From the NCBI RefSeq assembly GCF_001592825.1, contig NZ_LTZG01000011.1:310001-374000 (forward strand): 64,000 bases of DNA, written 5' to 3'. Under the pieces are notes generated by a model that was not told the origin of the DNA, did no database searches, and worked only from the letters and a program-made list of their open reading frames with translations. Position 1 is the first letter of the stretch. Each line of letters opens with the position of its first letter. A program made the position numbers and the translations under genes. The stretch comes from Planococcus maritimus. Lineage in GTDB: Bacteria > Bacillota > Bacilli > Bacillales_A > Planococcaceae. This document shows, piece by piece, positions 7,360 through 16,071 of this stretch.

Positions 7360-7501
7360 GAAATTTCTTAAAAAGCCTTTTTCCTTTTAAGGTTCGTTTA
7401 AGCTTCACGCTGCATACTGGGCTTGTACCAACATTGCCGACGGGCCGATAAACAATCTTGCGGCTCATGCAGCAATGAACCTATCTTAGGAGGAATAAAA
7501 C

Positions 7502-8218
7502 ATGAAGAAAAAATTATTTGCCTATGCCCTATCCGGAGCCCTGACTTTAGGATCGGTTGGCGGCACGATGGCCTACGCATCCGACTCCTCGACTACTGAG
7601 TCTACAGAAACGACGACAGAAAGCGCAGCCGAAAAACGCAGTCATGGGCTCAGCGAACTCGACGAAGCAACACAAGCTGAAGTAAAAGCCATTCAGGACC
7701 GCGTCAAGAGCGAGCTTGAAGAACTGGGTGTCGAATTCCCTAAAAAATCGCAGCGACAAAACCCGCTCGACGAACTCGATGAAGCAACCAAAACAGAAGC
7801 TGAAGCTATTTTCAGCCAACTAAAAGACGGCTCTTTGACTAAGGAAGAAGCGCAGGAACAATTGAGCGCGCTTGGCATCGAAGCTCCTGAGAAACAACAA
7901 CGCCATGCGCAGTTTGATGGCCTGGACGAAGCCACTCAAGCCGAAGCGAAAGACATCCTCGAGCAAGTGAAAGACGAAACGCTTACTCGTGAAGAAGCGC
8001 AAACCGCTTTGGAAGCACTAGGTGTCAACTTGTCTGAACGATCAGGAGAGCGCGATCTGTTCGCTGAGCTAGACGAAGCCACAGCAGAACAAGCACAAGC
8101 CATTGTCGATGAAGCCGAAGCGGAACTTGCTGAACTTGGGGTCGACCGCTCGCTCTTTGGAAAACAACATCACGGCAAAGATCGCGGCCATGGCAAGAAA
8201 GGCCCAATGGGTTCTTAA
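7502..8218 (+). CDS. Secreted protein with four LDEAT repeats
   Basis: I do not recognise a named family. The protein has 238 residues and a Sec signal peptide (MKKKLFAYALSGALTLGSVGGTMAYA, likely cut after AYA near residue 26). A Ser/Thr/Glu-rich linker is followed by four acidic repeats of about 40-50 residues. Each opens with LDEAT (starting near residues 53, 91, 141 and 191) and continues as a helical segment ending in a (L/A)xELGV or ALGI type sequence. The C-terminus is His/Lys/Gly-rich (KQHHGKDRGHGKKG), which suggests metal or polyanion binding. AGGAGG precedes the ATG and a strong terminator follows, so it is monocistronic. It is probably exported to the cell wall or medium. Confidence 0.7.
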   Translation: MKKKLFAYALSGALTLGSVGGTMAYASDSSTTESTETTTESAAEKRSHGLSELDEATQAEVKAIQDRVKSELEELGVEFPKKSQRQNPLDELDEATKTEAEAIFSQLKDGSLTKEEAQEQLSALGIEAPEKQQRHAQFDGLDEATQAEAKDILEQVKDETLTREEAQTALEALGVNLSERSGERDLFAELDEATAEQAQAIVDEAEAELAELGVDRSLFGKQHHGKDRGHGKKGPMGS

Positions 8219-8273
8219 TGGCGATGCGTGACGCAACGATTGATCGATAGAAAATATTTTGCAGCTAATCAGC

Positions 8274-8307
8274 AATGGCGCCGGATTCCCTCCCGGCGCC
8301 ATTTTTT
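8274..8307 (+). terminator. Terminator of the repeat protein gene
   Basis: Eleven-base GC-rich stem (AATGGCGCCGG with CCGGCGCCATT) followed by TTTT. Confidence 0.9.
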
Positions 8308-8395
8308 CGGTTCATCCGTTTACTTCAACGGGGTAGTCGGGTATGTGAGGAGAGTGTATATAAATAGAACCCACGATTCTAAGGAGGAATTCATC

Positions 8396-9247
8396 ATGGC
8401 AAACGAAAAAATACTCATTACTGGTGCTGGCACCGGATTCGGCAAAAACATCGCGTTCAGCTTGGCGGAACAAGGCAAATCCGTCATCGCGGGCGTTGAA
8501 ATCATTTCCCAGGTTTCCGCGTTAGAGCAAGAAGCGAAAGAACGCGGCGTGTCGATGCAAATCGAGAAATTGGACGTTACCAATCCTAAAGACCGTGAAA
8601 AAGCCTGGGGCTGGGACATCGATGTTTTAGTTAACAATGCGGCAGTATCTGAAGGCGGATCGCTTGTGGATATCCCAGAAGAAAACTTGCGTCACCAATT
8701 CGAGGTCAATCTCTTCGGGCCGACTTTACTGACAAAAGGCTTTGCACGCCAAATGGTCGAAAAACGATCTGGCCGCATCGTCTTCGTCTCTTCTGTTTCC
8801 GGCTTGATGGCAGACCCATTGATGGGACCTTATTGCGGAACGAAACACGCGACTGAAGCTTTCGCGGATGCTTTAAGCAAAGAGCTACAGGAATTCAATG
8901 TGGAAGTGGCGACCATCAATCCAGGACCTTACCTCACAGGATTCAACGACCGCGAATTTGAAACGTGGAAAAACTGGCAATCCGACGCGGACGATACAGT
9001 CTTTGATTACGAAAAAGCCGCTTTCCCGTACGAACAATTCGATCCGAAAGAAGTCACGGAACCGTCGATCAAAGTGATTCTCGGCGAAACGAATCAATAC
9101 CGCAACGTCATTCCGGAAAAAATGATTCCACAAGTGAAAGAACGCATGGAAAACATGTGGAGCAAAACGACCAACGAAGGCCTGGGCGAGCGCAACGAAA
9201 CCGTTCAGAAATCCTATGATATCAAACCCGGTACGCCGGCTGAATAA
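8396..9247 (+). CDS. SDR family NAD(P)-dependent oxidoreductase
   Basis: A 283-residue classical short-chain dehydrogenase/reductase. The Rossmann cofactor motif TGAGTGFGKNIA is at residues 9-20, the NNAAVS motif near residue 80, the catalytic Ser in VSSVSGL, and the YxxxK pair in YCGTKHA. The C-terminal part is longer than in minimal SDRs and carries acidic stretches. The ATG at 8396 has a perfect AAGGAGG nine bases upstream; the frame from 8228 runs through the preceding terminator and is not coding there. It is a single-gene unit with a terminator. The substrate cannot be read from the sequence. Confidence 0.88.
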   Translation: MANEKILITGAGTGFGKNIAFSLAEQGKSVIAGVEIISQVSALEQEAKERGVSMQIEKLDVTNPKDREKAWGWDIDVLVNNAAVSEGGSLVDIPEENLRHQFEVNLFGPTLLTKGFARQMVEKRSGRIVFVSSVSGLMADPLMGPYCGTKHATEAFADALSKELQEFNVEVATINPGPYLTGFNDREFETWKNWQSDADDTVFDYEKAAFPYEQFDPKEVTEPSIKVILGETNQYRNVIPEKMIPQVKERMENMWSKTTNEGLGERNETVQKSYDIKPGTPAE

Positions 9248-9256
9248 AACATTTAA

Positions 9257-9291
9257 AACTGCCCAGGGGATCGACCCTCGGGCAGTTTTTT
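9257..9291 (+). terminator. Terminator of the SDR gene
   Basis: AAACTGCCC...GGGCAGTTTTTT hairpin with a slightly imperfect inner stem (AGGG/CCCT), about 10 bases after the stop codon. Confidence 0.88.
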
Positions 9292-9415
9292 CATGACCAT
9301 TGAAAAATCGGCGTCTCCATTTTTAGCCGGTCGCCCGGTGCCATTTGGAATCGAAGAAGGCATTCTCTGGATTTTTCTAGAACTAAACGATAGAACGAAT
9401 AGGAGGACCGTGATC

Positions 9416-9853
9416 ATGAACGACACAGAACTACTTTTACGAAATGATTATTTTTTGGCTTTCGAGAATTTCATTGAAGCCCCCGCCCCTGGACTTGCGC
9501 TACGTATTGTTTGCCGCGGCAGCGAGAACGAGACAGATCTATTGCTGAACCTGGACGGAACGGTGGACCGCTGGCAGATCGATTTCCACTCGTACGCTTA
9601 CTATTCGGCAGCGGCTGAAGATTTCAGCATTGTTCCAGACGCTGAATTTTATGCAGACACTGCCTATCGCATATATGAAAATTCCCCTTTGCTCCGCTAT
9701 TTGAAGCAATACGCCCATTTGGCATCGCAAGAACAGGCACGCAAGGTCAGCTATCGGCACTTCATGTTTGCCTGCATGGAGCACCAGGTAGAGGTCATCT
9801 CCACAAATCCCCCTTCCATTCAGTTGCTCGAACCAAAAAAGAACGTTCGTTGA
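9416..9853 (+). CDS. Hypothetical soluble protein
   Basis: A 145-residue protein with no family that I recognise, no signal peptide and no transmembrane helix. It is acidic in its first half, rich in Tyr and Phe (HSYAYYSAAAEDFS), and has a Leu/Tyr-rich helical-looking middle (YENSPLLRYLKQYAHL). The start is ATG at 9416, supported by AGGAGG nine bases upstream; an in-frame extension to 9293 runs across the neighbouring terminator and was rejected. No terminator is obvious before the next gene, 170 bases on. Confidence 0.6.
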   Translation: MNDTELLLRNDYFLAFENFIEAPAPGLALRIVCRGSENETDLLLNLDGTVDRWQIDFHSYAYYSAAAEDFSIVPDAEFYADTAYRIYENSPLLRYLKQYAHLASQEQARKVSYRHFMFACMEHQVEVISTNPPSIQLLEPKKNVR

Positions 9854-10023
9854 CTTCCCATTAACAGCTAGCGTCCGGCACTCAGCCCGGCTTTTCGCCA
9901 TTATTCGCCCTCTATGAAAATCGTGTGAAAAATGTGCCATCGCAAAAAAGCCAAAAATTCTGCTACAATCAACGGATAAGTGGATATATCGCCATTAAAC
10001 TCAAGTGGATTGGAGATTACTCT

Positions 10024-11154
10024 ATGAAAAAAAGGCTGATAAGCGCCTCTCCTCTGACCTTATTTTTGTACGCCGTTTTGCTGTTCAGCTTTTTGGGCTC
10101 GGTCTATTTTATCCAGCACAACCACGGATTTTACGACCAGCCGATTGCGAAGATCACCGAAGCAACTGTTGAAGAAACGCAGGAACTGTCGGATATTTAC
10201 GGCAACGACGATGTGCTGTATACCCAGCATCTTGAAGCTACGGTCCAGAACGGCGAATATAAAAGACGGACCCTCGAGCTCGACAATGAATTCTCTTTAT
10301 CCGGCGCCAACGATCACGAGTATAAGACTGGACAGGACTTGTTCGTCTTTATCGACAGCGCCTCCGCAGACGAAGCGGCATTATCAGGCACGATTGATAA
10401 TGTAAAACGCGATCAATACGTCCTGGCGATTACTTGGATCTTTGTCTTGGTGCTATTGGTCATCGGCAAGAAACAAGGCTTCTACTCCATCGTCAGCTTG
10501 GCGCTCAACGCCGTGATTTTGTCCTATGCACTGGACATTTACATCCGCACAGAGAACGCCAATTTGCTGTTGATCGCGAGTGTCAGTGTGTTCTTGTTCA
10601 CGGTCACTTCGCTCCTGCTCGTCAATGGCTTGAATGAAAAAACCTACGCGGCGATCGTTTCGACAATGCTCGGCGTGTTTGCTGCTTTATTGCTTGCGGC
10701 TTTCGCGATTTGGACATCCGGCGGCAATGGCTTGAATTACGAGGAGATGCAATTTCTCTCGCGGCCGTACGAAGTCGTCTTCATGGCTGGCTTGTTCATC
10801 GGTTCGCTTGGTGCGGTGATGGATGTCGGCATCACGATGTCGGCGTCGATTTTCACGCTTTATGAGAAAAACCCGGACATTTCCATTGAAGCGATGAAAA
10901 CATCCGGTATCGAAATCGGCAAAGACATCATGGGCACGATGGCGAATATTTTGTTTTTCGTCTATATTAGCGGCTCGATTCCGATGCTGCTGCTGTACTT
11001 GTCGAACGGGGCGACGTGGCCGTTTTCTTTCTCGATCACTTTGTCGCTCGAAATCGCCCGTGCGCTTGCGGGTGGGTTGGGCATCGTCTTGACCATTCCG
11101 ATCGGCATCTTCACGTCCATTTTCTTCATTAAGAGAAAGAGGGCTGCCCAATGA
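10024..11154 (+). CDS. YibE/F family membrane protein (YibE-like)
   Basis: A 376-residue polytopic membrane protein of the YibE/F family. An N-terminal signal-anchor helix (residues 10-28) is followed by an extracellular beta-rich domain of about 110 residues (ITEATVEETQEL to TGQDLFVFID), then seven or so transmembrane helices. Family-typical sequence is GSLGAVMDVGITMSASIFTL near residue 260 and SGIEIGKDIMGTMANILFFVY. The downstream paralogue lacks the external domain and overlaps by 4 bases (ATGA), so both probably form one complex. The function of the family is not firmly known; a transport role has been suggested. GGAG lies upstream of the ATG. Confidence 0.82.
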   Translation: MKKRLISASPLTLFLYAVLLFSFLGSVYFIQHNHGFYDQPIAKITEATVEETQELSDIYGNDDVLYTQHLEATVQNGEYKRRTLELDNEFSLSGANDHEYKTGQDLFVFIDSASADEAALSGTIDNVKRDQYVLAITWIFVLVLLVIGKKQGFYSIVSLALNAVILSYALDIYIRTENANLLLIASVSVFLFTVTSLLLVNGLNEKTYAAIVSTMLGVFAALLLAAFAIWTSGGNGLNYEEMQFLSRPYEVVFMAGLFIGSLGAVMDVGITMSASIFTLYEKNPDISIEAMKTSGIEIGKDIMGTMANILFFVYISGSIPMLLLYLSNGATWPFSFSITLSLEIARALAGGLGIVLTIPIGIFTSIFFIKRKRAAQ

Positions 11155-11906
11155 ATGTACTGGTTATTTTAGCGGTCATGCTGTGCATGGCGATGGTGAT
11201 GATTGGCGGGAAAACAGGCGCGATTTCGTTTCTCAGCCTATTCCTTAATTTTTTGGTTCTACTCGGTACGGTTTATATGATGAACGATCCCGCCAATGAC
11301 CCGATTTTATGGGTAATCATCGCTTGCGTCATCATCAGCTGCATTAATTTATTTTTTATCAACGGCATCAACACGACGACACTCGCAGCATTTCTGTCGA
11401 CCGTCATCACGATGGTCGGGCTCTTGCTGTTTATCTTGTTCATGAGTGATCTAACGATGATCAACGGATTTGGCGAAGAGGAAGTCGACGAACTGAGCTT
11501 GCTTTCGCTTTATATCGGCATTAGCTTTGCCGAACTCGCGGCAGTTGTCATCATCATTAGCACAATCGGGGCAATCACCGACATTTCCATCTCGATTACC
11601 TCGCCCATGCGCGAAGTGTATCTCCATAACCCTGGCATGAGCCGCCGTGAGCTCGTGCAGGCGGGGTTTGCCATTGGCCGGGATTTGCTCGGCACGAGTA
11701 CCAACACCTTGTTTTTCGCGTTTTTCGGCAGCTATCTCGGCTTGTTGATTTGGTTTAAAGATTTGTCTTATTCACTCGGCGACATCGTCAATTCGAAAAT
11801 TTTCGCCGCCGAGATGCTGACCATTCTTTGTGCCGGCATCGGGATTGCCTTGGTCATTCCGATTGCTTCTTGGATTACGGCTTTTCTGCTGGTGCGCAAA
11901 AAGTGA
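11151..11906 (+). CDS. YibE/F family membrane protein (YibF-like)
   Basis: A 251-residue, seven-helix membrane protein paralogous to the C-terminal half of the preceding gene. The shared block reads GAITDISISITSPMREVY near residue 145 and AGFAIGRDLLGTSTNTLFFAF near residue 175, aligned with the same region of its partner. It has no external domain. Start overlaps the upstream stop codon (ATGA), so the two are translationally coupled. A strong terminator follows. Confidence 0.82.
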   Translation: MNVLVILAVMLCMAMVMIGGKTGAISFLSLFLNFLVLLGTVYMMNDPANDPILWVIIACVIISCINLFFINGINTTTLAAFLSTVITMVGLLLFILFMSDLTMINGFGEEEVDELSLLSLYIGISFAELAAVVIIISTIGAITDISISITSPMREVYLHNPGMSRRELVQAGFAIGRDLLGTSTNTLFFAFFGSYLGLLIWFKDLSYSLGDIVNSKIFAAEMLTILCAGIGIALVIPIASWITAFLLVRKK

Positions 11907-11929
11907 ACTTGAGCCTTCTATGCCATTTT

Positions 11930-11972
11930 AAAACCCCTTTGGAAATCTAGTTGATTTCCAAAGGGGTTTTTT
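11930..11972. terminator. Bidirectional terminator after the YibE/F pair
   Basis: Eighteen-base near-perfect stem (AAAACCCCTTTGGAAATC with its complement, 5-base loop) flanked by A and T runs; it serves the YibE/F operon and the convergent GerW-like gene. Confidence 0.92.
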
Positions 11973-11990
11973 GCCTGTCTCATCTAATCG

Positions 11991-12479
11991 CTACGCCATG
12001 CCTTTTACTTTCTTGCCTTGTCCTTTCTTATCGCAATGCTTTCTCGCATGCATGCGTTTTTTGTGCTTGCCGCCTCTTCCCTTATTTTGGCTCGCAGCCA
12101 TCAAAAACCCGAGACCTGTCATCATGAGTGGAAGCAGCACGATGAGTTCAATTGGCACCAGTGGCCGGTAAACGGTTTTGTCTTCTGTCACTTCGTAAAC
12201 GCCGAGCGGTTTGACCGAAAAGGAACCGCCTGCCCCTTCCCCGTGACCGCCAGCTGCTTCCTCTTGATGCTCCTGGCCTTCCTCACCCGACACCGGCCCA
12301 TAGCCACCGCCTGCACCTGCGCCAACACTATACCTGATTTTTGCGACGGGAATGATGGTCTTTCCCTGCATCTCGATTGGGTCGCCGTAGACGAGCGACA
12401 CATCGCGTGCAGTTGAAAACTTGTCGAAAATCGGGCGTACCGGAGACGATTGAAACGGAAACATTTCTTTTTTCTCCAT
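11991..12479 (-). CDS. GerW/YtfJ-family protein with C-terminal membrane helix
   Basis: A 162-residue protein with the YtfJ/GerW domain (about 1-110). Visible features are the STARDVSLVYGDPIEMQGKT start, IIPVAKIRYSVGAGAGGGYG glycine-rich strand, and FSVKPLGVYEV. In Bacillus YtfJ is a spore-associated protein, but the family also occurs in non-sporulating bacteria. Unusual here are a transmembrane helix (PIELIVLLPLMMTGLGFLMA, about 113-132) and a very basic His/Lys/Cys tail (KKRMHARKHCDKKGQGKK) that should face the cytoplasm. AAAGGAG is eight bases before the ATG. A role in sporulation cannot be assumed from this gene alone. Confidence 0.78.
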   Translation of the reverse strand: MEKKEMFPFQSSPVRPIFDKFSTARDVSLVYGDPIEMQGKTIIPVAKIRYSVGAGAGGGYGPVSGEEGQEHQEEAAGGHGEGAGGSFSVKPLGVYEVTEDKTVYRPLVPIELIVLLPLMMTGLGFLMAASQNKGRGGKHKKRMHARKHCDKKGQGKKVKGMA

Positions 12480-12636
12480 GCTCTACACTCCTTTTTTGAC
12501 GATGATTTTTCTGTGGCATTGGCTGCAGAAAAGACAAGCGGCATGCATAGATTCCTGATGGATGGTTCCTCCTATACATTCGCTCTCCCAAATACTAACC
12601 CTCTATTTTTTCGCGATGACTTCGATTTTAACGCAC

Positions 12637-12664
12637 GAAAAACGCCCGGATTTTCTCCGGGCGC
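12637..12664 (-). terminator. corA terminator
   Basis: CGCCCGGA and TCCGGGCG with a 4-base loop, followed on the minus strand by TTTTT, just after the corA stop codon. Confidence 0.88.
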
Positions 12665-12669
12665 ATTTG

Positions 12670-13608
12670 TTAAAAAATCCTTCTTTTCCATAAAGAAACA
12701 GCGATGACAATCATCAAAATGGCTGACAGGGCCAGTGTTGTAATCCATGAGCCTGGCTCCTGTCCGGAAATCGGCAAGGCTACATTCATGCCGAAAAAGC
12801 TGAAAATCAAAGTCGGGAGCGTCAAGAAAACGGTGAACAAGGTCAAAGTTTTCATCGTATTGTTCAATTCATTCGAAATGAGCGAAGAATACGATCCCGT
12901 AATGCTGTCCAAGATTCTTGTATACAACTCGGTCGTTTCAATTCCTTGGTTGTTTTCGATTTTCACGTCTTCCAACAAGTCTTCGTCTTCTTCGTATAAT
13001 TTGATGGAATGGCTGCGGAATAATTTTGTGATTACATCTCCGTTCGCTTTCAGTGAGGTGAGAAAGTAAACCAAGCTTTTTTCAATTTCCATGATGTTGT
13101 AGAGTTGTTTGTTCGTTAATGAGTCTTGCAAGTTTCTTTCTATTTTGAGGCGTTGCTTGTTCAGATTCTTCAACTTCATTATGTATTGTGTGGAAATCGC
13201 CAGCAACACTTCGAGCGCGAAGCGGTTCTTTAACGACGTATGCACTTGTTTTTTGATGACGTTTTCAATCGTGTTCGTCTTTTGGCTGCAGACGGTGACG
13301 ATGAAGTCTTCCCCTAAAATAATGCCAATCGGAATCGTAATATAAGAGTTGAGCTGCGGATTGCTGTCATCCGCAATCGGAAGGTCGTTAACGATCAAGG
13401 TGCAATTCGTCTCTTCGTCGTATTCAATCCTCGCACTTTCTTCCAAGTCCAGTGGGTCTTCCAAAAATTCAATCGGAATCGTGCATCGCTCCGCTATTTC
13501 CCGGATTTCTTCTTTTGACGGTGCCACCATATTGACCCAGCATTTTTTCTCAAATGCCTCAATTTTTTGTAAAGCCCCGCTAGCAGAGGATTTGTAAATG
13601 GTAATCAT
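12670..13608 (-). CDS. corA: CorA-family magnesium/divalent cation transporter
   Basis: A 312-residue channel for Mg2+ (or Co2+/Ni2+/Zn2+). The large N-terminal cytoplasmic domain with the coiled willow helices (LKNLNKQRLKIERNLQDSLTN) is followed by two C-terminal transmembrane helices. The signature FFGMNVALP sits at the end of the first one and the extracellular loop follows (ISGQEPGSW). The positively charged C-terminus (WKRRIF) is typical. The true start is the ATG at 13606-13608 with AAGGGGAC upstream; a long in-frame extension to 14160 runs antisense to other sequence and into the methyltransferase gene and is not coding. Confidence 0.93.
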   Translation of the reverse strand: MITIYKSSASGALQKIEAFEKKCWVNMVAPSKEEIREIAERCTIPIEFLEDPLDLEESARIEYDEETNCTLIVNDLPIADDSNPQLNSYITIPIGIILGEDFIVTVCSQKTNTIENVIKKQVHTSLKNRFALEVLLAISTQYIMKLKNLNKQRLKIERNLQDSLTNKQLYNIMEIEKSLVYFLTSLKANGDVITKLFRSHSIKLYEEDEDLLEDVKIENNQGIETTELYTRILDSITGSYSSLISNELNNTMKTLTLFTVFLTLPTLIFSFFGMNVALPISGQEPGSWITTLALSAILMIVIAVSLWKRRIF

Positions 13609-13762
13609 GCGCTGTCCCCTTTCAGTTCTTCTGTAAATGTGGCTCGTGTAGCGATTGATTCTATACACTTCTACTAGTTTACCCAATATGGCTTCAACTC
13701 TAACCCGCACCTGCCATTTGGAACATCCCGATAAGCCGACTGGAGCTTGAATGCGGCCAGAC

Positions 13763-13794
13763 AAAAAGCTGTTCGGATTTTCTCCAAACAGCTT
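13763..13794 (-). terminator. Terminator of the methyltransferase gene
   Basis: On the minus strand AAGCTGTTTGGA and TCCGAACAGCTT (one G-U/mismatch pair) enclose a short loop and are followed by TTTTTG. Confidence 0.85.
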
Positions 13795-13801
13795 GTGTGC
13801 A

Positions 13802-14560
13802 TTAAATATGTGCAATGGCTTCAAAAGTGATGGCATGCTGAGCGTTTTTCGGATATTGCCCGTATTCGTAATTGGACGACACGATGATGTCTTCAAAGCC
13901 CTGACTGCCGAGTAGTAGCTTAAATTCCTCGACGCCGTACCAGCGCATCGGGAAGCGTTCGAGTTCGGTCTGGACGAGCTTGCCGCCTTGCCATTTTTCG
14001 TAGCGGTTGTGCGACACCGAATATTGCTTGATCCAATCCACTTCGACGGTCTTGCTCTCGAGGGTGATGACTTCACCCGCTTTTGTCTGCCAGCTCCGCG
14101 TTTTCGGCCGGTCAATCTCGAAGCCTTGCGGAACATACAGATCAACGAGCAAACGCCCACCCGGCGAGAGATGCTTGCGGAAGTTTTTCAAAGCTTTGAT
14201 CGCCTGTTCGCGTCCCGCCAGCAACTGGAATGTGCCTGCTGGCAAAATGATGGCATCGTATTCAACCTCGATGCGGAAGGTTTCCATATCCGCTTCGAAT
14301 AATTTCGGATGCAAGCCGCGTTCTTTGCAATGGCCGCGGCAAATATCGAGCATTTCAGATGAACTGTCGAAGCCGTCGATATGCAGGCCGTCTTCTAAGA
14401 GCGGTACGAGCAATCGCCCGGTCCCTGCGGCGGGTTCTAAAATGCGCCCTTCATTGCCGGCAAGCCGCTCTTTGTAGAACTCGACATCGCCGAATGATTT
14501 ACCGATCGGCTTATCGAGGTCGTACACTTCCGCAGACAAGGAACTATAATAGCTAAGCAT
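13802..14560 (-). CDS. Class I SAM-dependent methyltransferase
   Basis: A 252-residue soluble methyltransferase. SAM-binding motif I reads ILEPAAGTGRLLVPLLE (about 40-56), motif II ends in DGFDSSSEMLDICR, and the post-motif region is DAIILPAGTFQLL with LSPGGRLLVDLYVP further on. The substrate is not identifiable. AAGGGG lies before the ATG. The small membrane protein gene just upstream (15-base gap) may be co-transcribed. Confidence 0.88.
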   Translation of the reverse strand: MLSYYSSLSAEVYDLDKPIGKSFGDVEFYKERLAGNEGRILEPAAGTGRLLVPLLEDGLHIDGFDSSSEMLDICRGHCKERGLHPKLFEADMETFRIEVEYDAIILPAGTFQLLAGREQAIKALKNFRKHLSPGGRLLVDLYVPQGFEIDRPKTRSWQTKAGEVITLESKTVEVDWIKQYSVSHNRYEKWQGGKLVQTELERFPMRWYGVEEFKLLLGSQGFEDIIVSSNYEYGQYPKNAQHAITFEAIAHI

Positions 14561-14575
14561 GACATCCCCTTCTTC

Positions 14576-14866
14576 CTAAGAAAGTATGAACAACCCGTAA
14601 AGCGCCAAGACTAAGTTTGGCAGAGCGAACAGCACAAGGTTTTTCACTTTAGCGTTGCGCGCCTGCTGTGCCCGGCGGCGTTCTGAGCTCGTGTTGAATG
14701 ATGATTTCACTTGTTTACCCGCTGTGATGGACGAAATGACCGCCCAAACGAGTGCGATGACAGCGACAGCGCCCGCAATTGGGAACAATAGCGACCAGTC
14801 ATCCGCTAGGAAAGCGATAAGTGCGACAAGGCCTGAGACGGCAAGGCCGAGTAGAAAATGTTTCAT
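14576..14866 (-). CDS. Small membrane protein (DUF5316-like)
   Basis: A 96-residue protein with three hydrophobic helices: residues 2-21, 26-46 and 76-94. Between the second and third is a polar segment (GKQVKSSFNTSSERRRAQQARNAKVK). The layout, including a short polar loop with SSE-R and a final LFALPNLVLALYGLF helix, resembles DUF5316 membrane proteins; this assignment is from memory and tentative. AGGAGG precedes the ATG. It lies 15 bases upstream of the methyltransferase start. Confidence 0.6.
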   Translation of the reverse strand: MKHFLLGLAVSGLVALIAFLADDWSLLFPIAGAVAVIALVWAVISSITAGKQVKSSFNTSSERRRAQQARNAKVKNLVLFALPNLVLALYGLFILS

Positions 14867-14958
14867 AATAGTATTCCTCCTGTATTTCTAGTTTCCTCTT
14901 TATTTTACTAAATGAGCAGGGCTGTGGGAAACATTGCGCAAAAAAAGATACGGGAACT

Positions 14959-15513
14959 TTAGTTGCCGTTTTCAGCACGCCATTCCGATTTCAACATGCC
15001 GTAGACGACACTGTCGACGAAGTGATCGTACAGCCATTCGCCATGCCGAATTATGCCTTCTTCTGTAAAGCCAAGGCGCACAGGGATATTGCGGCTTTTG
15101 TGATTGCCGGCCGCTGCACGGATTTCGACTTTGTTGAGGCCTCGCTCTGTTAGCGCATAATCCGTCAACGCTGCCGCTACCCTTGTCATGATGCCATTGC
15201 CCTGGTATTCGGTGTCGAGCCAATAGCCGATATAAGCCGTTTTTTTTGCTTCATCGATTTCGTTGAAACCGGCGATTCCTGCTATTTCGCCGCGATAGAC
15301 GATCGCACAATTCAAGCTGTTGCCGAGCGCAAAACTTTCAGCGCCGGACTGGATGAAATCTTTTGTATCCTGTACGGTTTTCGTATGATCGAGCCAAGGC
15401 AGCCATTCCCTGAGTGCCAGCCGCGAACGGTCAGTCAATTCAAAGATCCGCTCTGCATCGCTCAGTTCCACTAATTTTAACGCCAACTCTTCATCTACTA
15501 CATGAACAAACAT
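14959..15513 (-). CDS. GNAT-family N-acetyltransferase (RimL/RimJ type)
   Basis: A 184-residue acetyl-CoA-dependent acetyltransferase resembling RimL-type (ribosomal-protein) acetyltransferases and Bacillus YdaF. The N-terminus reads LSDAERIFELTDRSRLALREWLPWLD, a typical opening. The GNAT core is IAGIAGFNEIDEAKKTAYIGYWLDTEYQGNGIMT with the CoA pyrophosphate loop in YQGNGIMTR near residue 113. It ends with the common NKVEIRAAAGNHKSRNIPVRLGF and EGIIRHGEWLYDHFVDSVVY. AAGGGGG lies before the ATG. The acceptor is unknown. Confidence 0.88.
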   Translation of the reverse strand: MFVHVVDEELALKLVELSDAERIFELTDRSRLALREWLPWLDHTKTVQDTKDFIQSGAESFALGNSLNCAIVYRGEIAGIAGFNEIDEAKKTAYIGYWLDTEYQGNGIMTRVAAALTDYALTERGLNKVEIRAAAGNHKSRNIPVRLGFTEEGIIRHGEWLYDHFVDSVVYGMLKSEWRAENGN

Positions 15514-15682
15514 CCAATATCCCCCTTTTCTTTCTCTCAGCGTAGCATATCCAGCTTCCCGTACGGGTGATAATTTACCGTTTTGCCGAATGAAGGATTT
15601 CGTCTTTCTTGTTTAATTTTCTGTCATTTGGGAAATCCAAGAAGTAAGCGATTCATTACAATTCATGCAGGAGGTTTTTACA

Positions 15683-16012
15683 ATGGTAGAACATGCAAAA
15701 CACGCTGAATTATCCAGTACGCTCCATGACTGCATGGTGGCGTGCAATCATTGCTTTGATGCGTGCCTTAAAGAAGACGATGTAAAAATGATGGCGGAGT
15801 GCATCCGGCTCGACCGCGAATGCGCTGACATGTGTGCGTATTTGGCACAAGCCATCGAACGCAACTCGCCATTCGTTTCGCAACTTGCGAAAGTATGTGC
15901 GGAGATTTGCGAAGCGTGCGGCAACGAATGCCAAAAACACGACCATGACCATTGCCAAAGATGCGCGGAAGCTTGCTTGAAATGTGCAGAAGCGTGCAGA
16001 CAAGTGGCATAA
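15683..16012 (+). CDS. Cysteine-rich four-helix-bundle copper-binding protein (DUF326/Csp-like)
   Basis: A 109-residue helical protein with about 16 cysteines spaced as CxxxC and CxxC along four predicted helices (DCMVACNHCFDACL, ECADMCAYL, ICEACGNECQKH, CQRCAEACLKCAEAC). The pattern matches DUF326 proteins, the family of the copper-storage proteins Csp1/Csp3, in which cysteines line the core of the bundle and bind many Cu(I) ions. There is no signal peptide, so a cytosolic Csp3-like role is inferred. GGAGG precedes the ATG. It has its own terminator. Confidence 0.88.
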   Translation: MVEHAKHAELSSTLHDCMVACNHCFDACLKEDDVKMMAECIRLDRECADMCAYLAQAIERNSPFVSQLAKVCAEICEACGNECQKHDHDHCQRCAEACLKCAEACRQVA

Positions 16013-16018
16013 CAAAAG

Positions 16019-16048
16019 CGCGTCCGGCGGAGTTGCCGGGCGTTTTTT
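16019..16048 (+). terminator. Terminator of the copper-storage-like gene
   Basis: CGTCCGGC and GCCGGGCG (one mismatch/G-U) with a 6-base loop, followed by six T residues. Confidence 0.85.
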
Positions 16049-16071
16049 CATGGGAGAAATGAGGAGACTAG

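Noticed and set aside
12670-14160. 496-codon version of corA
   Set aside because: The upstream part overlaps the methyltransferase gene in another frame and has no CorA-like sequence; the ATG at 13608 has a ribosome binding site and gives a normal length.
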